Position numbers and translations under genes: made by a program. DNA of 7,639 nucleotides from Alphaproteobacteria bacterium (GTDB lineage Bacteria; Pseudomonadota; Alphaproteobacteria; Sphingomonadales; Sphingomonadaceae). The notes beneath the pieces were generated by a model. It did no database searches and was not told the origin of the DNA. It was given only the letters and a program-made list of their open reading frames with translations. The stretch covers positions 1 through 7,639 of the forward strand of contig JAQGLD010000639.1 in assembly GCA_028293055.1 (NCBI GenBank), written 5' to 3'. The number at the start of each line of letters is the position of its first letter. Position 1 is the first letter of the stretch. This document shows, piece by piece, positions 1 through 5,465 of this stretch.

Positions 1-23
1 ACCTTGCCTTCGAGCCTGCCCAT
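1..23 (-). CDS. 5' end of a leftward gene, probably an SDR oxidoreductase (cut by window edge)
   Basis: On the minus strand an ATG at 23-21 opens a frame reading M-G-R-L-E-G-K-V before the window ends. A perfect Shine-Dalgarno AGGAG (plus-strand CTCCT, 30-34) lies six bases upstream of the ATG. The peptide matches the usual N-terminus of classical SDR enzymes, where a short lead with L-x-G-K-V runs into the first Rossmann strand and the TGxxxGIG motif. Only seven full codons are visible, so the SDR call rests on this short pattern and is an inference; that a gene starts here is better supported by the ribosome binding site. It is divergent to the acyl-CoA synthetase and shares its control region. 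Confidence 0.55.
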
Positions 24-43
24 CACCTTCTCCTGTCGAACGC

Positions 44-73
44 ATATTACAAGCATCAGTGTCTGTTTTACAA
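44..73 (-). promoter_or_regulatory. candidate sigma-70-like promoter for the leftward gene
   Basis: On the minus strand a -35-like TTGTAA (plus 68-73) and a -10-like TAATAT (plus 44-49) are separated by 18 bases; each matches four of six consensus positions. Transcription would start near 37, giving a very short leader before the AGGAG and the ATG at 23. The stretch is clearly richer in A+T than the surrounding coding DNA. The match is weak and the short leader is a reason for caution. Confidence 0.3.
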
Positions 74-74
74 G
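47..74. repeat. pair of direct repeats TTACAAG spaced by two helical turns
   Basis: The heptamer TTACAAG occurs at 47-53 and again at 68-74, an offset of exactly 21 bases, so both copies face the same side of the helix. They overlap the -10 and -35 boxes proposed for the leftward gene. Such spacing is typical of tandem sites for a dimeric or cooperative regulator, but two 7-mers could also arise by chance; no regulator is assigned. Confidence 0.3.
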
Positions 75-140
75 AGGCCTGATTCGCATCACTTCCCCTT
101 TATGCCAGCCGAAGCTGCCCAACATGGTCGCAAACTCGGC

Positions 141-149
141 TGCTATAAA
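141..149 (+). promoter_or_regulatory. candidate extended -10 promoter for the acyl-CoA synthetase
   Basis: TGC-TATAAA at 141-149 fits an extended -10 element (TGn followed by a hexamer matching five of six positions of TATAAT). No good -35 box is seen 17 bases upstream, which is tolerated by extended -10 promoters. Transcription would start near 156, inside the palindrome at 149-172, so a bound repressor would block it. An alternative pair is TTGTTT (164-169) with TAGGTT (186-191), spacing 16, also overlapping the palindrome. Alphaproteobacterial promoters are often poorly conserved, so the choice is tentative. Confidence 0.4.
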
Positions 150-172
150 ACAAACATTTATGATTGTTTGTT
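149..172. promoter_or_regulatory. 24-bp palindromic operator of TetR/AcrR type
   Basis: The arms AACAAACA (149-156) and TGTTTGTT (165-172) are perfect inverted repeats of eight bases around an eight-base centre, TTTATGAT. Size, spacing and A/T-rich composition resemble operators of TetR-family repressors; the E. coli AcrR site has the same layout with closely related arms. It overlaps the proposed start of transcription toward the acyl-CoA synthetase. The likely ligand of such a repressor would be the pathway substrate or its CoA thioester, but the repressor gene is not in the window, so this is inference from the site alone. Confidence 0.6.
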
Positions 173-203
173 GTGCGAGTCGTGCTAGGTTCCGTTCAAA
201 TCA

Positions 204-218
204 CCGCATCGAATGCGG
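204..218 (+). other. leader hairpin A (6-bp stem, 3-base loop)
   Basis: CCGCAT (204-209) and ATGCGG (213-218) are perfect inverted repeats around CGA. In RNA this gives a compact hairpin in the putative 5' leader of the acyl-CoA synthetase. As DNA it is also a 15-bp palindrome that could bind a dimeric regulator. It sits two bases before a second, larger hairpin. Confidence 0.4.
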
Positions 219-220
219 CT

Positions 221-264
221 GCCTCGGACCGGTACGCGGAGGCCTGAACCATTCGGTCCGAGGC
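221..264 (+). other. leader hairpin B (11-bp perfect stem, 22-base loop)
   Basis: GCCTCGGACCG (221-231) and CGGTCCGAGGC (254-264) are exact reverse complements of 11 bases. No T-run follows, so it is not a simple intrinsic terminator. The loop contains a second GAGGC (239-243) that can compete for GCCTC (221-225), and a GGCCT (241-245) that can pair with AGGCC (261-265), so more than one fold is possible. It lies 19 bases before the GGAGAGG at 283-289. A role as regulatory leader is inferred. Confidence 0.45.
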
Positions 265-295
265 CCAGGCTCGGTCGACGACGGAGAGGATGACG

Positions 296-370
296 ATGAC
301 GGAGCGAGCAGATTTGCGCAGGAGCGAGGTTCGCACCCGCTGCACGGACGCCGGGGTGAGCGCGGCATGA
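296..370 (+). CDS. possible 24-codon leader peptide overlapping the synthetase start
   Basis: An ATG at 296 (another at 290) opens a small frame reading M-T-E-R-A-D-L and on to a TGA at 368-370. GAGG at 286-289 lies six bases before the ATG at 296, a better ribosome binding site than that of the following gene. The TGA overlaps the synthetase ATG at 367-369 as ATGA, the classic geometry for translational coupling. The peptide is polar and arginine-rich (six Arg), with no recognised motif. It may be a real leader peptide that delivers ribosomes to the synthetase start, or a chance frame; there is no homology evidence. Confidence 0.35.
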   Translation: MTERADLRRSEVRTRCTDAGVSAA

Positions 371-2001
371 GCGCCGCGATCTACACGCTCGGAGCGATGC
401 TGCGGGCCTCGGCCGAAACCCGCCCCGAAGCCGACGCCCTGGTCTTTCCCGATCGGCGGATCAGCCATGGCGCGCTGAATCGTTCGGCCCGTGCATGGGC
501 GAAGACGTTGCTGGCAATGGGGGTCCAGGCGGGCGACAATGTCGGGATCCTGCTCACCACCCGTCCGGACTTCGTCGAAGCGCTGTTCGGAATCGCCATG
601 ATCGGGGCGGTCGCGGTTCCGGTCAACGCTCGCTACCAGACCAGCGAGCTCGCCTTCCTGATCAAGGATGCGGACCTCGTCGCGCTCGTCACCACCGGGC
701 GGGTCGCCGATACGCTCGATTTCGGCGAGCGGCTGAATGCCGCCCTCCCCTCGCTGCGGTCGGCGCACAATCCCGAAGCGCTGACCCTCGCCGAGGCGCC
801 GGTGCTCAGGACGATCATCTGCCTCGATCCTCCGGTCGCGCTTTACCTTCTGAGCCGCGAGGACGCGCTCGCGCTCGGCGACGAGGTGTCGGAGGAGCAG
901 GTCGACGCCGCGATCGACTCGGTCGACGACCAGGATGTCGCGATGATCCTCTACACGTCGGGGACCACTGCCAACCCCAAGGGCGCGCTGATCAGCCACC
1001 GAGGAATCATCGGCAACAGTCGCAATCTCGGCAAGCGCTACCAGGTCGGGCCAGAGGACCGGGTCTGGTCGCCGCTGCCGATCTTCCACATCGCCGGCAT
1101 CCTGCCGATGACGATGGTGCTCGACGCCGGCGGCGCCTATCTCACCGTGCCGCATTTCGAGGCGGGGATCGCGCTCGACATGCTCAGCCGCGAGGGCGCG
1201 ACCGTGGCCTATCCGAGCTTCGTGACGATCATGCAGGACCTGATCGCGCACCCGACCTTCCAGTCCACCGACCTCAGCCGGCTGCGCCTGATGAACTCGA
1301 ACTTTGCGGTCCAGCCGCCGGCAATCAAGGACGCAATGACCCGGGCGATGCCGCATACGATCCAGGTCGGCACCTACGGCCTCACCGAGGGCTGCGGAAC
1401 GGTGTGCACCAGCCGGATCGGAGACAGCTATGAACTTCGCACCGGCCGGCTCGGCGTGCCGCTCGACGAATGGGAAGTGCGAATCGTCGACCTAGAGACG
1501 GGCAAGGATTGCGCTCTGGAGGAGCGCGGCGAAATCGTCATACGCGGTCCCAACATGATCAAGGGCTATTACAACGCGCCCGAGAAAAGCGCCGAGGTGT
1601 TGCGCGACGGCTGGTTCCACACTGGCGACATCGGCTCTTTCGACGAGAGCGGCCACATCATGTTCCACGGACGCACCAAGGACATGCTCAAGGTCGGCGG
1701 CGAGAATGTCGCCGCGGCCGAAATCGAGGCCCTGTTGCAAGCCCATCCCGCGGTGAAGCTCGCCCAGGTCGTCGGGATCCCCGACGCGCGCTATGTCGAG
1801 GTGCCTGCTGCCTTCGTCGAATTCACGGAGGGACAGAACGCTTCGGAGGCGGAGCTGATCGATCATTGCAAGGGCAAGCTCGCCAGCTTCAAGATCCCTC
1901 GCCATGTGCGCAGCGTCCTCGCCTGGCCGATGTCGACCTCGAAGATCCAGAAGTTCCGCCTGCGCCAGCAGCTGGCCGAGGAGCTCGGGCTGGAGGTGTA
2001 G
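367..2001 (+). CDS. AMP-forming acyl-CoA synthetase (fatty/aryl/other carboxylic acid-CoA ligase)
   Basis: A 544-residue ANL-superfamily ligase that activates a carboxylic acid with ATP to an acyl-adenylate and passes it to CoA; probably cytoplasmic. Visible motifs in order: P-loop YTSGTTANPKG (196-206); the A5 motif YGLTEG (337-342); GWFHTGD (415-421); the hinge GRTKDMLKVGGEN (435-447); and a C-terminal PMSTSKIQK in which Lys526 is the expected catalytic lysine. Length is normal and all core motifs are intact, so the enzyme should be active. The frame stays open upstream, but ATG 367 is the first start before the family-typical N-terminus; upstream sequence is not protein-like. Its own ribosome site (GGTGAG, 355-360) is weak, and a leader ORF overlaps the start. 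The acid substrate cannot be told; FadD-like, steroid side-chain or aromatic acid ligases are all possible. Confidence 0.93.
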   Translation: MSAAIYTLGAMLRASAETRPEADALVFPDRRISHGALNRSARAWAKTLLAMGVQAGDNVGILLTTRPDFVEALFGIAMIGAVAVPVNARYQTSELAFLIKDADLVALVTTGRVADTLDFGERLNAALPSLRSAHNPEALTLAEAPVLRTIICLDPPVALYLLSREDALALGDEVSEEQVDAAIDSVDDQDVAMILYTSGTTANPKGALISHRGIIGNSRNLGKRYQVGPEDRVWSPLPIFHIAGILPMTMVLDAGGAYLTVPHFEAGIALDMLSREGATVAYPSFVTIMQDLIAHPTFQSTDLSRLRLMNSNFAVQPPAIKDAMTRAMPHTIQVGTYGLTEGCGTVCTSRIGDSYELRTGRLGVPLDEWEVRIVDLETGKDCALEERGEIVIRGPNMIKGYYNAPEKSAEVLRDGWFHTGDIGSFDESGHIMFHGRTKDMLKVGGENVAAAEIEALLQAHPAVKLAQVVGIPDARYVEVPAAFVEFTEGQNASEAELIDHCKGKLASFKIPRHVRSVLAWPMSTSKIQKFRLRQQLAEELGLEV

Positions 2002-2030
2002 GCCGCGTCTGGCCCTAATCCAGCAGCTCC
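1980..2030. terminator. inverted repeat spanning both convergent stop codons, possible two-way terminator
   Basis: GGAGCT (1980-1985) pairs with AGCTCC (2025-2030), and CTGGA (1990-1994) pairs with TCCAG (2019-2023), with a 4-by-1 internal loop between them. Inside the 24-base loop GGCC (2001-2004) can pair with GGCC (2011-2014). The structure covers both stop codons and the 13-base gap. It lacks T-runs on either strand, so it is not a canonical intrinsic terminator; it may stall polymerase, protect 3' ends, or be incidental to GC-rich coding sequence. Confidence 0.28.
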
Positions 2031-3427
2031 GGCGCCTCGATCAGATTGGCGAGCGCCTGCATGAACTTGCCCGCATCGGCGCCGTCGATGGCGCGATGGT
2101 CGCAGGATAGCGACAGGTGGAAGACCGGGACGATCCGGAACGCACCCTCGTCGGCGATCGGCTCGGGGCGGGCGGTGCCGACGGCCAGGATCGCGCCTTG
2201 CGGCGGGTTGATGATCGCGTCGAACTGCTCGACTCCGAACCCGCCGAGGTTTGAGAGCGAGAAGCTGCCGCCGCTAATCTCCTCCGGCTTCAGCCGGTTC
2301 GAACGGGCGCGCTGGGCGAGCCCGGCCATCGCGGCCGAGATGTCGGCGACGCTCATCCGGTCCGCGCTGGTGATGATCGGGGTCAGCAGGCCCTTTTCGG
2401 TCGCCACCGCGACCGCGATATCGGCATGCTCGAAGCGATGGATCGCATTGCCGTGGACCTGGATGTTGACCTGCGGCACCTCCATGAGGGCGAGCGCAGC
2501 AGCCTTGATCAGATAATCGTTGACGCTCGGCCGCTGGCCCTGGACCGCGGCACGGAGCGCGAGCAGCCGGTCTGCCCTGACCCGGCGGCGGACATAGAAA
2601 TGCGGAATGGTCGATTTCGATTCGGCGAGCCGCTTGGCGATCGTCTTGCGCATCGACGACATCGGGATCACCTCGACACCGCTCGCCGCCGCCGGGGCGG
2701 GCTGCGCAACGGCAGCTTGTGCCGGTGGCGGCGCCGGCTTCGTTCGGCTCACCTCGGCCAGCACGTCGACCTTGCGTACCCGCCCGCGTGGTCCCGTACC
2801 CGAAAGTCCCTCTAGCGAGACCGAATGGATCATCGAGAGCCGCCGCGCCATCGGCGAAGCGAACACCTTGCTGTCGGGAGTCGGCGGAAAGGCTCCGACG
2901 AGCGCTGTATCCACGGCTGGCCGCGCGGCCTGATCGACATCCTGGGCAGTGATCCGCCCGTCGCGACCGCTGCCTGCGATCGCATTGGGATCGAGGCCGG
3001 CGCTGACCAGCCGCTCGCGCGCGGCCGGGCTGATCGCCAGCCCGTCGGGAATGGCGGGCGGCGGAGGCGCGGGCGCAGTTTGGACCGCGGGCGGCGTGGC
3101 GCCGCCTTCATCGTCGCCAGTGAAGCTGGTATCGGCCTGCCTGAAGCCGGCAATCAGGGCGTCGATCTCGTCGCCGGTTGCTTCGCCGTCGGACAGCACT
3201 GCGAGCAGTGCCCCGACCGGATAGGCCTCGCCTTCCTTGGCCAGGATGCGGACGAAGCGTCCGTCGGCCTCGGCCTCGACCTCGTTGGTAATCTTGTCGG
3301 TCTCGATCAGGGTGAGCAAGGCGCCCTTGGCGAAAGGCGCATTCTCCTGGACCAGCCATTCGGCGATCGTCCCTTCGCTCATCTCGATGCCCCATTTGGG
3401 CATGGTGAACGGCTTCAGTCTGGCCAT
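2015..3427 (-). CDS. E2 dihydrolipoamide acyltransferase of a 2-oxo-acid/acetoin-type dehydrogenase complex
   Basis: A 470-residue E2 that takes the acyl group from E1-bound thiamine diphosphate onto its lipoyl arm and transfers it to CoA. Domains: an N-terminal lipoyl domain (about 3-80) with the lipoyl lysine in IETDKITNE (Lys45); an Ala/Pro linker (110-125); a peripheral-subunit-binding domain (131-164, SPAARERL to GRITAQDV); a second such domain (188-225, FASPMARRL to GRVRKVDV); an Ala/Pro linker (230-249); and a catalytic acyltransferase domain ending with the active-site motif DHRAIDG (His444, Asp448). Two subunit-binding domains are unusual. The start at 3427 is chosen because it opens directly into the lipoyl domain and has GAGG eight bases upstream, within the TGAGG that also ends E1-beta. 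An alternative upstream start at 3469 would overlap E1-beta and adds nothing family-like. It is the last gene of the operon; no E3 gene follows. Confidence 0.94.
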   Translation of the reverse strand: MARLKPFTMPKWGIEMSEGTIAEWLVQENAPFAKGALLTLIETDKITNEVEAEADGRFVRILAKEGEAYPVGALLAVLSDGEATGDEIDALIAGFRQADTSFTGDDEGGATPPAVQTAPAPPPPAIPDGLAISPAARERLVSAGLDPNAIAGSGRDGRITAQDVDQAARPAVDTALVGAFPPTPDSKVFASPMARRLSMIHSVSLEGLSGTGPRGRVRKVDVLAEVSRTKPAPPPAQAAVAQPAPAAASGVEVIPMSSMRKTIAKRLAESKSTIPHFYVRRRVRADRLLALRAAVQGQRPSVNDYLIKAAALALMEVPQVNIQVHGNAIHRFEHADIAVAVATEKGLLTPIITSADRMSVADISAAMAGLAQRARSNRLKPEEISGGSFSLSNLGGFGVEQFDAIINPPQGAILAVGTARPEPIADEGAFRIVPVFHLSLSCDHRAIDGADAGKFMQALANLIEAPELLD

Positions 3428-3437
3428 GTCGCGCGCC

Positions 3438-4448
3438 TCAGCGGAAGCCGAGGACTTGGCGAACCGCATCCTCGATCTTCTGGGGTGAAGGAAGCCAGGC
3501 CCGCTCGAGCTCGCGCGCGAACGGAACCGGCGTGTGCGGCGCGGTCACCATGATCGGCGGCGCCTTGAGACTGGTGAAGGCCTTGGCGGCGACTGTCGCG
3601 GCGATGTCGGAGGCGAGGCTGCAGCGCGGCGGACTTTCGTCGACGACGACGAGGCGGCCGGTCATCTCGACCGAGTCGAGGATCGCTTCCTCGTCGAGCG
3701 GACTGGTCGTTCGCAGGTCGATCAGGTCCACCCCGATTCCGTCGCCGGCGAGCTTGTCACAAGCTTTTTCGGAGAAATTGACCATCCGGCCGCAGGTGAC
3801 GATGGTCACGTCCCCACCTTCGCGCACCATCCGCGCCTCGCCGAAGCGCTGGCGATGCTCGCCATCGGGCACCTCGCCCTTCACCCCGTAAAGCGCCTTG
3901 TGCTCGAAGAACATCACTGGATCGTCGCCGCGCAGCGCCTCGGTGAGCAGCCCCTTGGCGTCGGCGGGCGTGGTCGGCAGGACGATCTTGAGGCCCGGCA
4001 TCGCGGTCATCAGCGAATAGACCGACTGGCTGTGCTGGGCTGCGGCGTTCATCCCCGCGCCGTAGATCATACGCACCACCGCGGGGCATTTGGTCTTGCC
4101 GCCGAACATGTAGCGGAACTTGCCCATCTGGTTCCAGAGCTGGTCGAGGCTGACTCCGATGAAGTCGGCGAACATCAACTCCGCCACCGGCCGCTTGCCG
4201 GCCAAAGCGGCGCCGGCCGCGGCGCCAATGATCGCACTTTCCGAGATCGGGGTGTCGAGCACCCGGTCCGGCCCGAATTTCGCGAACAGGCCGCCGCTCG
4301 TCCCCCAGATCCCGCCGATCGATTCCTGGCCACCGGCCGTGCCGGCGCCGCCGACGACATCCTCGCCGAGCAGGATGATGTCGGAATCGCGCTCCATTTC
4401 CGAATGGAGGGTGGCGTTGATCGCCTCACGGATGTTCATGACTGCCAT
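3438..4448 (-). CDS. E1-beta subunit of a thiamine-diphosphate 2-oxo-acid/acetoin-type dehydrogenase
   Basis: A 336-residue transketolase-like beta subunit that forms, with E1-alpha, the alpha2-beta2 enzyme that decarboxylates or cleaves the keto substrate. Seen: the conserved LGEDV (Glu29, the residue that activates the cofactor), the AAQHSQ motif with His139, and the C-terminal TAPHTPVPFA characteristic of the family. It has no N-terminal lipoyl domain, unlike the longer housekeeping PdhB of alphaproteobacteria, which argues for an accessory complex. The ATG at 4448 is chosen because GAGGG lies six bases upstream, inside the TGAGGG that ends E1-alpha; a GTG at 4451 and an ATG at 4439 are alternatives. 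Gaps are nine bases to E1-alpha and ten bases to E2, indicating one transcript and coupled translation. The substrate, acetoin-like or 2-oxo acid, is not decidable from motifs. Confidence 0.94.
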   Translation of the reverse strand: MAVMNIREAINATLHSEMERDSDIILLGEDVVGGAGTAGGQESIGGIWGTSGGLFAKFGPDRVLDTPISESAIIGAAAGAALAGKRPVAELMFADFIGVSLDQLWNQMGKFRYMFGGKTKCPAVVRMIYGAGMNAAAQHSQSVYSLMTAMPGLKIVLPTTPADAKGLLTEALRGDDPVMFFEHKALYGVKGEVPDGEHRQRFGEARMVREGGDVTIVTCGRMVNFSEKACDKLAGDGIGVDLIDLRTTSPLDEEAILDSVEMTGRLVVVDESPPRCSLASDIAATVAAKAFTSLKAPPIMVTAPHTPVPFARELERAWLPSPQKIEDAVRQVLGFR

Positions 4449-4457
4449 CACTCGCCC

Positions 4458-5465
4458 TCAATATTCGACATAGACATCGTCGGTGACCGAGGCCGGATCG
4501 GGCGGCGGAGCCGCGCGCGCCTCGGCCACCGCCTCCTCGATCAGCTGCGCGACCTCCGAGTCGACCGAGTCGAGCTCGGTGGACCCCAGGATCTGCGCTT
4601 CGACAACCCGGGTGCGGAACGAGACCAGGGCATCGCGCTCGGTGCGGATCCGGTCGAGCTCGCCCGGCCCGCGGTAACGCTGTGGATCGCCCTCGAAATG
4701 GCCGTAGAAGCGCTCCGTATCGAGCTCGATCGCCGCCGGCCCGTTTCCGGCGCGGACATAGTCGAGCAGCTCGCCCATCACCTTGTAGGTGTCGAAATAG
4801 TCGCTGCCATTGGCGCGCCACGCCTTCATCCCGAACGCCTCGGCCCGGCTCGCGATGTCGCCGCTGGTGCCGACGGCATAAGCGACTCCGGTATGCTCGG
4901 AATAATGGTTGTTCTCGAACACGAACACCGCGGGGACCTTGAGCACCACCGCGAGATTGAGCGCTTCGAAGGTAGTGCCCTGGTTGCAGGCGCCGTCGCC
5001 GGAGAAAGCGAGCCCGATCCGGCCCTTGCCGTTGAGCTTGGCTGCGATCGCTGCGCCGACCGCCTGCGGCGCGCCCGCTCCGACGATCCCGTTCGCACCG
5101 AGCATTCCGACCGAGAGATCGGCGATGTGCATCGATCCGCCCCGCCCCTTGCAGAGCCCGTCGGCGCGGCCGTAAATCTCCTTCATCATCGCCTTCACAT
5201 CGCAGCCCTTGGCGATGCAGTGGCCATGGCCGCGATGGGTCGAGACGATATAATCGTCGACGCTGAGATGATCGCAGACTCCGACCGCAGCCGCCTCCTG
5301 GCCGCAATAGAGATGCGTGAAGCCGGGAATCTCACCCGTCTTGATCTCGTCGTGCAGCCTCTCCTCGAACATCCGGATCGTCTGCATGCGGCGATAAGCG
5401 CCGATCAAATCGGTCGGCTCCATCCCATTTCCTTTCGCCTCGCGCGGGTTGCTCTGCCCGTCCAT
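4458..5465 (-). CDS. E1-alpha subunit of a thiamine-diphosphate 2-oxo-acid/acetoin-type dehydrogenase
   Basis: The cofactor-binding alpha subunit, 335 residues from this start. The thiamine-diphosphate/Mg motif is clear: GDG at 156-158, 26 residues, then NN at 185-186. THRGHGH (76-82) is the conserved histidine-rich segment before the active site, and GRGGSMH (107-113) is also typical. Length (about 320-335) fits acetoin-dehydrogenase-type and bacterial pyruvate-type alpha subunits and is shorter than the roughly 400-residue branched-chain type. Two starts compete: ATG 5465, which overlaps the oxygenase stop as TGATG and has AAAGGGG seven bases upstream, and ATG 5423, preceded by AAGGA at six bases, which begins MEPTDLIGAYRRM and fits the family N-terminus better. 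The 14 extra residues of the longer form are polar and their last codons are A-rich, so the shorter protein (321 residues) is quite possible. Confidence 0.93.
   Translation of the reverse strand: MDGQSNPREAKGNGMEPTDLIGAYRRMQTIRMFEERLHDEIKTGEIPGFTHLYCGQEAAAVGVCDHLSVDDYIVSTHRGHGHCIAKGCDVKAMMKEIYGRADGLCKGRGGSMHIADLSVGMLGANGIVGAGAPQAVGAAIAAKLNGKGRIGLAFSGDGACNQGTTFEALNLAVVLKVPAVFVFENNHYSEHTGVAYAVGTSGDIASRAEAFGMKAWRANGSDYFDTYKVMGELLDYVRAGNGPAAIELDTERFYGHFEGDPQRYRGPGELDRIRTERDALVSFRTRVVEAQILGSTELDSVDSEVAQLIEEAVAEARAAPPPDPASVTDDVYVEY

Noticed and set aside
49..66. ACAAGCA-N4-TGTCTGT as a second, degenerate copy of the 149-172 palindrome.
   Set aside because: The arms are not complementary at two central positions and the spacing is 4 rather than 8, so the same dimer would be unlikely to bind it.
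4..366. In-frame N-terminal extension of the acyl-CoA synthetase from an upstream start.
   Set aside because: The added 121 residues have no family similarity, run through the A/T-rich promoter and hairpins, and the known fold begins just after ATG 367.
196..1356. Long open frame on the minus strand opposite the synthetase.
   Set aside because: Very Arg/Asp/Glu-rich, motif-free translation of the kind produced opposite GC-rich genes; the plus-strand frame has all ligase motifs.
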